Origin: Rhizophagus clarus
Taxonomy: Eukaryota > Glomeromycota > Glomeromycetes > Glomerales > Glomeraceae
Assembly (NCBI GenBank): GCA_015698045.1
Contig: BLAL01000193.1
Coordinates: 310,001-374,000 of the forward strand
DNA: 64,000 bases
Direction: 5' to 3'
Shown: in pieces, positions 22,695-32,725 of the stretch
Layout: each line of letters begins with the position of its first letter
Numbering within the stretch: position 1 is the stretch's first letter
Position numbers and translations under genes: made by a program
The notes under the pieces: model-generated
What the model saw: the letters and a program-made list of their open reading frames with translations, nothing else
Databases searched by the model: none
What the model was told of the DNA's origin: nothing

Positions 22695-23800
22695 ACAATA
22701 GTAAAGAAAGAGATGTATAATGAAAAGAAGTAAAAGAGATAAAGTAAAATAAGAAAGAAAATGAGGAACAAAAAGAGAAATCGAGGATGAAGGGATGATG
22801 AAAGGAAAGATCAAGGAAGATAATGATGAAAGGAGTGATCAGGAATAAAAGAATGCAGAAAGGAGTGATCAAGAATGAAAGAGGAACGAAATAAATGATC
22901 AAGGACGAGATAGTGATGCAAGGAGCAATCAAAGACAAAAAGAGAACGAAAAAAAAAGATCAAGGATGAAATAATGACAAAAGAGAAACGATTAAGGATG
23001 AAGGGGGCACAAAATAACAATCAAGGACGAAATAATGATGAAAGGGGAGATCAAGAATGAAGAGGGAATGAAAGAAACGAAAATAATGATGAAAGGAGAG
23101 ATCAAGGATGAAGAGGGAATGAAAGAAATGATCAAGGATAAAATAATGATGAAAGGAGCAATTAAGGATAAAAGGGAAATGAAAGGATAAAATAATAATG
23201 AAAGGAGAGATCAAGGATGAAGGGGAACAAAAGTAACAATTAAGGATGAAATAATAATAAAAGGAGAGATCAAGGATGAAGAAGGAACAAATGAAACGAT
23301 CAAGGACAAAATAATGATGAAAGGAGCGATTAATGATGAAGAAGGAACGAAAGGAACAATCAAGGATGAAATAATGATGAAAGGAGAGATCAAGGATGAG
23401 GGGGAAACAAAAGTAATGATTAATGATGAAATAATAATAAAAGGAGAGATCAAGGATGAAGAGGAAATAAAAGAAACGATCAAGAACGAAAGAAATGATC
23501 AAAGATGAAAGAGAGAACAAAAGGAATGATCAAGAAGGAAAAGGGAATAAAAGGAACGATAAAGAATGAAAGGGGAAGCAAAAGAAACGAAAGTGAAAGC
23601 AAAAGAAACAATAAAAGATGAAAGTAATAGTAAAAAGAAATGATAAAGGACGAGAGGGAACAAAAAAACAATGAAGGATGAAAGAATTATGAAAAGGTGT
23701 GATAAAGAACGAAATAAAAAATGAAAATACCCAAAACAAAATGAAAATAAAATCGCAAAAAAAGAAAAGCCCAGCCGAAAAAAAAATAAGAAAAGATGGT
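22695..23800. repeat. purine-strand minisatellite
   Basis: For about 1.1 kb the plus strand is almost all A and G, with few C. Degenerate ~30-bp half-units built on GATCAAGGATGAAATAATGATGAAAGGA and GATCAAGGATGAAGAGGGAACAAAA alternate. The regular core is about 22840-23500 and it decays into plain GAAA-rich DNA by 23800. Long open frames on the minus strand (FILDLSFHHYF-like repeats) come from this repetition and are not genes. Confidence 0.85.
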
Positions 23801-25190
23801 TAGTTAAAGAAGACAAATCTAAAGATTCAAAGTGTCTTGAACTTACCATTTACTGGAAACTTGACGACGAAGTCTAAAGCCGTTAACCGTCAAAAAGATT
23901 AACCTGCAAAAGAAAGTGTTAACGTTAATTAACAAAAAAAAAAATTGACAATGCTGAAAAAGAAACTTACCAGAAGCTTCCAAGCCAAGAAAATAAGCAC
24001 TTACAAAAAAAAGAACGTTATTTAATGCTGATTTATAATAAAAAAAAAATGATTTAAAAAAATAAAACATACTGAAAGTAACAAAAGTAAAAAGCGGCAA
24101 AAAATTAAAAAAAAAATCGCGTATAAAAAAACAAAATAAACAATTAATTTAGAATCACGTGATAGGGGTGGCAAAAAATCATGTACCACCCGGGGTGGCA
24201 CCAACAATTTTTCTTTTTAAAAAAAGTTAAAAAACGTTAATATTTTTGATGTTTTTAAAAATTGTAATTAAAAAAAAAAATCAAAAAAAATGTTATGCTT
24301 ACAATAAATGTGCCACAGGAAAGCCTAAATCGCAATTTTACCCTAACGATTTATGGGATTCAATTCATATTCATGATATAAATTAAATTAAATTAAAGTT
24401 TATAATAAAATGAATATTAATATAATACTCCGGGAAGAATGAAAATCTTGCCCAATAATCTGGAGTCTATAATAATTCCGTTTTTTTTTTAAAAAAAAAA
24501 TGGTTATTTGAATTAGAAAAAATATTTTTACCGTTATTTATTTATCTTTATCTGTTATGAAAAATCATTTTTTTTGAATAGACGGTAAAAATGATCATTA
24601 TGTAATCAAATTTTCCTTAATGAAAAGAAATAGGAAAAAGGAAAAAAAATCGACTTTATTACACAAAAAAATGATTTTTTATTTTGAAAATAATATACTA
24701 TGATAATAACAAAACTCACTTTAATTTCCGTTATCCACTTATTGTAAAAGAGCTGTTGCTGTTATGAGAAAAGAAGTAGATAATACAACAACGAACCTAA
24801 AAGTAATTGCTTTTTTCCAAAAAATCATCAGTTCCAAAATGAATCCCAGATTTTGTAACTGATGATATACTCAACGAGAAAACTTCTCATGATTTTAGTT
24901 TGGAGGTTATTTATAAACTTTTTAATAAATAAATAAAATAAATAAATAATTTAAATAAAAACAAAAAATTATTTGTTTTTATATTTATGTAGAAGAAAAA
25001 AAAAGAAAAAAAAATGTTATTTAGATACGGGTGATCATTTGAACCTTATGAATGAAAAATAATCTTCCGATCAGTTCGATCTCGTCAGTCACGTTACAGG
25101 ACAAGTGCAAGATTAAGCTTACTGTTAATGAATTTGTTGAAAAGAAGTATTGCTGAGAAACTTAATATTAAATATAATACTGTAAATACA
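23801..25190. other. spacer with possible splice-like blocks and a relic of family U
   Basis: On the minus strand, 23903-23847 lies between TTTTGCAG and GTAAGTTC and another block ends at 23971 with GTAAGT, but their phases do not combine into one open frame. Near 24750-24800 the plus strand reads RAVAVMRKEVDN, similar to the relic at 16274. Otherwise it is AT-rich. Confidence 0.3.
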
Positions 25191-25747
25191 CAGTGAATTC
25201 GATAAGCCGGATCCATCGGTTCCACTAAAAATATCCGGAAATCCGGTATAGCGAAAAAATTTCGATATACCGGATTTCATATAAAATCATGTTATAATCC
25301 GGTATACCAAAATTTTTTACTGTGTATATGTGACGTAACAAAAATTAAAAACTTAAAAGTCTCTTTATTTATAAAAATTATCAAAATAATTCAATTACTT
25401 CAAGTGATAGAGGTCGTGAAATGGATATAAAATATTTTAATTGAATATAATTATATACATAAATTCAGCCAGACCCAGATTTTTATAATTCTGGCCAAAT
25501 TTAAGATCTACCGCAAGTCCGCAACACGTTACTTCAATTTTATTGGTTAATGAACACATGATCCAGTTTCTCGAATCATTTTTACTATAACTAATTAGAA
25601 ATTTGATCCGTTATAGCAAATATCGAGATTACTAGTAAACTCCGCTATATCGAAATTATTTCAATATACGTGATTTGGTTCCAGCAAAAAAATCTGGTTT
25701 AAGCCTAAATCCGGTTTATCGAAGATCCGGTTTATCGAATTTCACTG
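25191..25747. mobile_element. pogo/Tc1-like MITE
   Basis: The left end CAGTGAATTCGATAAGCCGG is matched by CCGGTTTATCGAATTTCACTG at the right. Internal subterminal copies (CCGGTATAGCGA, TTTCGATATACCGG, CGGTTTATCGAAGATCCGG) repeat the theme. TA follows the right end; the left TA appears mutated to CA. There is no transposase. The middle (about 25460-25510) contains a GCCAGA...TCTGGCC inverted segment that may be a nested insertion. Confidence 0.65.
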
Positions 25748-26079
25748 TATACTAATACTAAATACGTGTTTATTAATAATTAATAATGTATATTTTTTTT
25801 ATAATAGATATATTGGTCAAAGATCGATATCCACATCCGATTCAATGCTGGATTAAAATTCTGCATATTCCTAATTGACAATAATAATTGTTTTCTAATA
25901 ATACATAATCAAGAATGCGTATATCAATTAAAAAAGAAAATACATACTGTATATACTGTATGATTCTTCTAAAAAATAAATTTTTTTTCTATATTCCCTT
26001 CCTACTAGTCGGTTTCAATATCCAATACAAAACTGTTATGCTTTAACTATTTATAAACTCAAGCTTTTACTTTATGCTA

Positions 26080-26494
26080 CAGTCAAACCTCGATATACCG
26101 AAATCGCGGTTCGAGAACAAAAGTTCGGTATATAATAGATGTTCAATATGTAAATCTCTATCTATACCGAACTCTCATAAGCTTGCAGTAAAAGTTCGGT
26201 ATATAAACACACCATGTGATTTAGAAACTTAATTTTGGCAAGAATTAATCGTTAAGATTGGCATAAATCCAGCCAAATGATCACGTTCGGTATATCGAAA
26301 GTTTTTTTTAATATGCTTTATTATAAACGGTAAGTCGACAAAAGTTCAGTATACTGTACGTTATAGGGTTTTATAAAATATTCGGTATATCAAGATTTTT
26401 TTAAATATTATGATATTGGTTCTTAAAAAAAAGTCCGGTAAGTCGAGAGTTCATTATATCATGGCATAGGTTCGTTATATTGAGGTCATGACTG
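26080..26494. mobile_element. pogo/Tigger-like MITE inserted into relic gene U
   Basis: The element starts CAGTCAAACCTCGATATACC after TA and ends ATATTGAGGTCATGACTG before TTA. Internal words TTCGGTATAT recur five or more times, in both strand senses. It is 415 bp with no transposase. It ends exactly where the relic coding segment 26494-26661 begins, so it probably jumped into that gene. A TTAAT...GGC-type segment at 26232-26276 may be nested. Confidence 0.65.
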
Positions 26495-26661
26495 TTAATT
26501 TGGATAATCAAATATTTGCACCTGGACAAGCGCATAATACTTTAAGCCAATACTCTAATTGGAGCCACTTTTGGATAACAGCACTTGATAGATCTGCATT
26601 TAAAACAGATCTGGAATATGAGCGGCTTGAAATATTGGCTCATTCACCTTTACCAATTTAA
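26494..26661 (+). pseudogene. relic of unknown gene family 'U', copy 3 (C-terminal end)
   Basis: Fifty-five codons and a TAA are open. It starts NLDNQIFAPGQAHNTLSQYS, then has HFWITALDRSAFKTD and ends YERLEILAHSPLPI. The last 30 residues match the relic at 16274-16518, with conserved ALD, FKTD, YER and the LPI end. The upstream part is cut off by the MITE at 26080-26494. No known family was recognised. Confidence 0.5.
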
Positions 26662-26733
26662 CATTGTTTCTGTAATAAAAATTATTAATTAATATAGAAA
26701 AAATAAAATAAAATAAAATTATTATTAATATAT

Positions 26734-26887
26734 GGGTTCTTTGCTAGGAAAATGATCTGAGAAATTTTTTAACTAAATTTTATTGTTAAGCTCATTTTAA
26801 TCTATTAGCTTTGAAAAATAAAGAACTATAAAAATCTCAATTTTTGGTAAAAAGTTCTCAGAAGGTCATTTTCCTAGCAAAGAACCC
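26734..26887. mobile_element. 154-bp MITE with near-perfect terminal inverted repeats
   Basis: GGGTTCTTTGCTAGGAAAATGA at the left is matched by TCATTTTCCTAGCAAAGAACCC at the right, with further partial pairing inward. It is flanked by ATAT on both sides (26730-26733 and 26888-26891), a candidate target duplication or TA-rich target. There is no coding capacity. Confidence 0.75.
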
Positions 26888-26952
26888 ATATACAATAATA
26901 CACATAATATACAAGAAACATATTACAAATAAAAGTTAAATTACAACTCTAT

Positions 26953-27167
26953 CCCTATAAAAAAAATAGATGCGTTTTTTATACAGAATTTATACTGAGA
27001 AACATGTTTAAATGCTGAAAGATACTGAAAAATACGTTTTATAATACTGAGAGATACGGAATTGGACAATTACATATCTCTCAGTATTATAAAACGTGCC
27101 TTTCAGTATATAAACGTATCTTTCAGTACAAATTCCATATAAAAACGTATCCATTTTTTTTTATAGG
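26953..27167. mobile_element. palindromic MITE with CCTATAAAA ends
   Basis: About 45 bp of imperfect inverted repeat: CCTATAAAAAAAATAGATGCG at the left versus CGTATCCATTTTTTTTTATAGG at the right. A second inner pair is built on ACTGAGAGATACGGAATT / ATATCTCTCAGTATTATAAAACG. The whole RNA would fold into a long hairpin. The target duplication is unclear. The terminal word is shared with the elements at 1881 and 18695. Confidence 0.68.
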
Positions 27168-27253
27168 CTACAAATAACGTATTTACTAAAAATTGATGAA
27201 CGTGTCAAAGAATAAACGAGTTTTGGATACAATAATTTATCTCTAAAATATAA

Positions 27254-27541
27254 CTAACAATGACCATTTATTAAAGATACAAACAAAATACTACTAGGTG
27301 ATACAGAAACTTGAATCCATGAAATCGAAATAGTTTTATTTTGGACGATAATATCAATAACTTCCGTTTGAATAGTAGCAAGTACAGTCGTATCAACAAC
27401 GATTTTGGTAACGACGGATGAAAACAGTGTTTCGTTATATGAGAAACACGTGTAATATGCGATATTTATTTTATAGTGTCTTTTTTGTCTTATTTTTAAC
27501 GGCGGCGACAACAGAGATATAAAATACTTTATACTGTACAA
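27254..27541 (-). pseudogene. short open frame, possibly a BTB-gene 3' end relic
   Basis: Ninety-five codons on the minus strand, including VLATIQTEVIDIIVQNK and ISISWIQVSVSP. The VIDII...SWIQV pattern resembles VIIEKIVESWIEVAEP at the end of the BTB gene at 60.3 kb. The sequence after the stop also resembles 13405-13480. No promoter or start context stands out, so it is probably a relic; a small gene is possible. Confidence 0.25.
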
Positions 27542-27937
27542 AAAAAAAAAAAAAAAAAAAATATCTAAACCATATTCTATCTAAAACCATCTCAAAGGGT
27601 GGAGAGTCACCGTTCAAAAGAAAGGACTGCATGTCTCTAACTAACGAACTACATTAACTAAAAAAGACCTAAAGAGACAAATTAATTAGAACGTGAATTG
27701 TCATCAGGAAAAATAAAATGGGAGGGAAACTCTAACGAGCCAACATTATAAAATTGTCCAAAAAAAAATTGAGAAACAAAAAAAGTACTAAAAAAATAAA
27801 ACTACACTAGAAGTATAAGCAAAACCAAAATATAAGTCCAATGTTCAGAGTGTTGGGGCAAAGGCGTAAAAGCATATAATGCTAAGACGTGGTAAAGGTG
27901 GATCAAGATATCATTGCGAGGTGATGAGCGATTGCGT
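27542..27937. other. spacer
   Basis: A short poly-A tract at 27540-27560 is followed by mixed-composition DNA of slightly higher GC. No gene or clear RNA structure is seen. Confidence 0.4.
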
Positions 27938-27945
27938 CATCTGAT

Positions 27946-28533
27946 TAAGGATGGTCATCGGTCCTACCGGTCCTACTCGGTCCTGGACCGGCCGGTCCCA
28001 GGACTTGTAGGACCGGACCGCGGTCTTTCATTTTCTTGTGGCGTCTCGAGGACCGACCGGTCCTCATTTCGGTCTTCATATAATAAACGATTTTTATATT
28101 AAATATAACTATTAATTTAATAAAGATCTTTATAAAAAAATATAAAGACCGACGATTTTGAAATCACAAACAAATAAAATAATGATAATCATTTTTCTCC
28201 ACTTATACGCCTATATTTTTTCGAAAAAAATACCCTAATTTATTAATTTAAAATAGTTTAAGTTACATATATTTATGCACCTTGAAATTTGGTAATTTAT
28301 TTGCAATCATTTTTTTTTAAAAAATAAAGGAAAAAAAGGATAAGTTTTTTATTTGTAAAAAAGGGAAAGACCGATCGGTCCTGAAAAGACTGCGGTCCTT
28401 AAAAAGACCGACGGTCTTATTGTATGCGATACAGGACCGAAAGACCGCAGTCCTACACCAAGACGGACCGGTCCGTCTTTTTAAGGTGTAGGACCGTAGG
28501 ACCGCGGTCTTCTAGGACCGATGACCATCTTTA
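27946..28533. mobile_element. hAT-type MITE with 8-bp target duplication
   Basis: TAAGGATGGTCATCGGTCCTA at the left is matched by TAGGACCGATGACCATCTTTA at the right. It is flanked by a perfect 8-bp repeat CATCTGAT (27938-27945 and 28534-28541). Both ends carry many GGTCCTA / CCGGTCC / GACCG words. It is 588 bp with an AT-rich centre and no transposase. The 8-bp duplication places it in the hAT superfamily. Confidence 0.88.
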
Positions 28534-28847
28534 CATCTGATGTTTCGGTTTTCATGTCACATTGCATTTTCCTGTTATTTGTAAAACTTTTTTGTCATTT
28601 TTCCTGATTCGTAAAGCTTTCTTTTCATGGCGTTTGAAATTAGATAAATGAGGATCCAAATGGATTTTTAATAGTGTCACTTAATGTCGAAAAATATATA
28701 TATAAGAAGTAAGTTTTTGTCGAACGTTTTTTGCCAATTAAAATGTGTAATGAATTAGTTAATTCAATCGGAACAAAATTTTAGATCACTAGATAGAGAG
28801 GATCAGAGAGCGTAAGTGGAGTGTTATGAGACTGTAAATGTGTTTAA

Positions 28848-29505
28848 TTAAAAAGTGGCCGGTGAATTGTTAACATAACATAGAGTGTCAGGGTCAACTA
28901 TGGCAGCGCCCGAATGTCCCATAATCTTGAGAAGAACTGAGCGATGAGCGTGACATAAGCCTATATGGTAGTTCGTGTCTTTATCTTGGCTGCATGATGG
29001 GCATGGGATAATTCTATCCAAGTACATTGAGGGTAATCTCTTTGTAAAATATTGCTGGTTGGAAGGACAAATGTGCGATAACTCGATAATTTTTCGTATA
29101 TCCAAGGGCTTATGATGTAACCATAAAGAGGTAGCGTTCCAATCGATCACCGCTGAGTATGGCTGATGATGATAGGAGAGTAGGCTGATGAGAGTGATAG
29201 GCGGTTAAAAAAGTTTAGATTGAAGAGGTGTATTAGTCCATTCCGGACATTTCGATTTGATAGAAAACGTAAAGTTAAATTAGTTAATAGTGATAAGATA
29301 GCGTCTTCTTTCGCTAAGTTGTCAGCTAAGTCATTATTAGAATCTCCTGAATACGCTTTGACCTTATATGAAGAAACTAATAAAGATTTGAAACAAATAA
29401 TATATTTAATTAAATGCAAGATTGAATTGTTATTAAGCTTGTTGAATTGTCAAGGCTGGACACGTGATATGACGATGATACAGTTGGCTTAGTAAATTTT
29501 GATGC
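28848..29505 (-). mobile_element. 3' fragment of a LINE (RNase H and C-terminal region of ORF2)
   Basis: On the minus strand, 29419-29147 carries KVKAYSGDSNNDLADNLAKE, the C-terminal part of an RNase H fold with its conserved Asp and Ala-rich helix. The frame 29150-28848 follows with WLHHKPLDIRK, a CPSC...H...C zinc-binding pattern (PCPSCSQDKDTNYH, GLCHAH) and ends NNSPATF. This order is typical of LINE ORF2 downstream of reverse transcriptase. The two frames overlap by only a few bases and are out of phase, and the reverse transcriptase is absent, so it is a 5'-truncated, broken copy. DNA beyond 29420 (SILHLIKYI) continues the RNase H domain. Confidence 0.72.
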
Positions 29506-30867
29506 ATTAGAAGGTAATGTTAATAAAAGAGCTAAAATGATAAAAACTGCTGCCCTAGAAGAACTGGATAAAAATAATAGCTACTATGAATCCATCTTAG
29601 GACCTAGGTCGAAAACGGAACTGTCAGTATAAAAATAAAGTTCATTATACGAAGAAAAGATGTTATAAGTTTTTTAATAATTATCGAGTTACAAATAAGA
29701 GAATCAGTTATTATTTATTAATTGGTATCTAATTTATCCAAATTAAATTTACTTAGTGACGGAGAAATTAAAGGATTTGATGCTTTTGTGATAAAGGAGT
29801 ATGAATATTATTTGGCAGTAAATAAAAATTATAAGCTATGTGTCTATAAGAATCTATTAATAAAAAAATGTTTGTGGTTTGTAACGTCAATGTGTGTCTA
29901 TTATCTAAAGTGTTCATTTTAAATCGTTTAGAAACGTGATTAATTTTTAGTTCTGACTATGAAAGCACATGGTATCGATAGATTAAAAAGGGTAATACGA
30001 ATGAAATTGACATTCTTTACAAGGGATGAGAATAGTAATTGGTAGATTGTTGTGAATAAGTTGGGTAAGTAGAAAATGTTGTGCATAAGTGAGAGAAGAT
30101 TTGTTAGAATTATCTCTAGTTCTGATGTCGTTCCAGGAGTAGATGTTTAAGCGTTGTGTACATTCGGATGAAAGAATTTTAGGTTGATCAATATTTAAAT
30201 TGAACGTTAATTTATCTTGTAATGGTTCGGATTCCGGGTTGAAGAAATAACGCGTTAAAAATTACGTGATCAGGTGTACTTCTATTAAGGAAAAGGCCAT
30301 TTATATAATTTTTTTAAGAGGTATCCTCATATAGTATCGGTGGATAGGTAAATTACTTTTATTCGATAATTACTATGTCACACAGTTCAGAAGATCATAT
30401 GTTAAGAGGAGCAGCATGTGGTAAGAAAATGGAAGACATTGTAGAATTGTGTGGTCATTTGTTTATTGGTTTTATGAGAATTATAAATAAAAGCGCAAGA
30501 TAATAATGATGATAAAATTAAATGATGAAAAAATGACATAAATTATATGTTGTCACTGGACCAAAATTAGCAGTATAAGGTTATGTGTAAATAGATTATC
30601 TAACATAAATATATTTTATAAAAAAGTTTTGGCTTCCGGCGATCCATCACAGGCAACGCGATATATTATGCGGTGTGACAAATATACTTTCACCTACTAA
30701 AGATACGAAACGAAGATGTGACAAGATCACATGATGATATGGTAATTATCTAATATTGTTACATAAACTCCTGATTTTAAAATCGCACGTTTATTCTCAC
30801 ACAATGAAATCTTTTCTTTCTTCTCATAAAACGTTTCAAATTTTTATCAATTTTTTATAATAACGAA
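29506..30867. other. spacer with short coding-like patches, P450 promoter side
   Basis: Plus-strand patches reading NVNKRAKMIKTAALEELD (about 29517) and a 66-codon frame at 29722-29922 look protein-like but have no recognisable family. The last ~150 bp before 30868 would be the promoter of the P450 gene; no clear TATA box is singled out. Confidence 0.35.
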
Positions 30868-32725
30868 ATGTCTCTCTTACAAATCACTTCACAAGACTTT
30901 TTATCTTTTTCCGGTTTGTTCGTTATAATCATCGTTAGCGGTTTATACTTATATTTGTTCTTTGAAACATTTCATCCTCCTTCTTTCCCTCCTGCTATTA
31001 TTGTTAGTGATAATAAACCTACCGTTAAGAATGTAAAAAAAATCCAAAGTCAACAATTATCACTTTCCTTTCATCCAGATCATATTCCTGATAAAGTTAA
31101 AAAGACTGGTTTAATACCTTATTTACGTAAAAAACATCTTAAACATGGTTGGGCTGTAACAGATTTACCTTTTATAAATACCATTTCCGTTATTGATCCT
31201 ATAGCAATTAAGTCGAGTCTTCATATTGGTGATAGACCTAGAAACATGTATAAATTTCTTGAACCTTTTTTGGGTAAAGATAATTTACATGTTTTTAGTG
31301 CTGACAGAGCTAAAATCTTTAGGAGCTGTTTCGATCCTGCTCTATCTGTTGATGGTAATTATTCATATTATGTAGTTGATTTTTCCATTATGAAGCGAGT
31401 TAAATGAATTGCGTTGCCTTTATTTATTTATTTATTTTATTTTTTTAGTTATCATTGACAAGTTTCATGATATGAGAAATTTTGGAGTAGAGATCGTTGA
31501 AAAATGGGAAAAAAATATTGTTTTAAGACATGAAGATGTTGTCAGGATGCAAGATCAGAGTCTCGAGTTTTCTCTAAAGGCAACGATTAAAGCTTTGTTT
31601 GGGTAATAGTTAGTTGACATTTTATTTCTTAAATAATAAAAATAATAAACTAATCCGACATTCTTTGAAATTATAGTGTAGATTTACCACAAGATCTTGA
31701 TCTAATGGCTTACAAAAAAGCTTACGATGATGTTGTAAACGGCTTGTTTGATAAACAATTTAGTGTGATAAATAATATACGGGACGAAAGAATCCAGAAT
31801 TCTATCAAATACTTATTTCGGGTTTTATGCATCTTGATTGATAAGAAGAAAGAGATTATTGCAAGCAATATTCGAGGTGCAAATAATACTATATTACCAC
31901 AAAGAAAAGATTTGCTTGATATTTTAGTATCTGAAAAAGATCCTGAAACTGGTAGAGATTTTGAAGATAAAAAGGTATAGTCCCAGATCTGATCCTCATT
32001 TTTTTTTTTTTTTAAGTTAAGTTGCTAAATCTTTTCTAGATCAGGAATATAATGTCCTTATTCTTAACTTCTGGATATCTGACGACTGGAGTTGCCATCT
32101 CTTGGACCATCTTCTGCATAACACAAGACCGGGATGTTCAAACAAAAATCCAAAATGAAATCGATTGTATTTTGAAAGGACAGTTACCATTATATCACGG
32201 TATGTGATTGCTTGTCTTACAATTTTCTTGTCTTTAAATGATTAATTCACGTGCTTAAATTTTTTCTAAATTCATTTTTTCTTTTAAAAAAAAAAAAAAA
32301 AAAATAATAAATTAGATTTGTTGAATCTTAATTTTCTTAACCAAGTTGTCAAGGAATCATTGAGTATATGTCCACCAATCCCAATCTTGTCTCGTTATCT
32401 TGCAAAAAATATGAATTTAGAGACAACGAATGATCCACTTAAACTTCAGACGGGTACAGTAGTACTTTATCCGATTACATTAATTCACGAAGATGCACAT
32501 ATTACGCGTGATTCGCATTGTCCATTTGGATTTGGCGATAGAGTTTGTCCAGCAGAGCAATTAGCCATGGTTGAGATTAAACTAATGTTATGTCTTATTA
32601 TGCAAAGATTTCATGTTGAATTAGCTATGCCATTAAACAGGGTTAGCGGAGATGAAAAATTTATTTTGATGGCAAGAAATGATATTTATATTAAACTGAT
32701 TCCGAGGAAAGGTATTGAAGAATGA
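30868..32725 (+). CDS. divergent cytochrome P450, PERF region missing
   Basis: Five exons: 30868-31354, 31449-31602, 31677-31974, 32040-32199 and 32316-32725. All have GT...AG junctions and keep one frame, giving 502 residues. An N-terminal membrane anchor lies at about residues 13-32 (LFVIIIVSGLYLYLFF). The I-helix segment is SGYLTTGVAISWTI in place of the usual (A/G)GxxT. The ExxR motif reads ESLS (380-383), so its Arg is replaced by Ser. The haem-binding loop FGFGDRVCPAEQLA (from 437, Cys444) is intact. Between HEDAHI and HCPFGFG roughly 40 residues expected in P450s, including PERF, are absent, yet the frame is open. Loss of ExxR and PERF usually abolishes folding around haem. So this may be a dying gene or a protein without normal mono-oxygenase activity. 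It is not close to the P450s at 39-51 kb. Confidence 0.8.

Noticed and set aside
22693-24207. Many hydrophobic minus-strand open frames (Phe/Ser/Leu-rich)
   Set aside because: They arise from the purine-rich minisatellite read as pyrimidine codons; overlapping frames all look alike and no start, intron or family supports them.
24427-24474. ATACTCCGGG...CTGGAGTCTAT as a short MITE
   Set aside because: The inverted match is imperfect and there is no clear target duplication.
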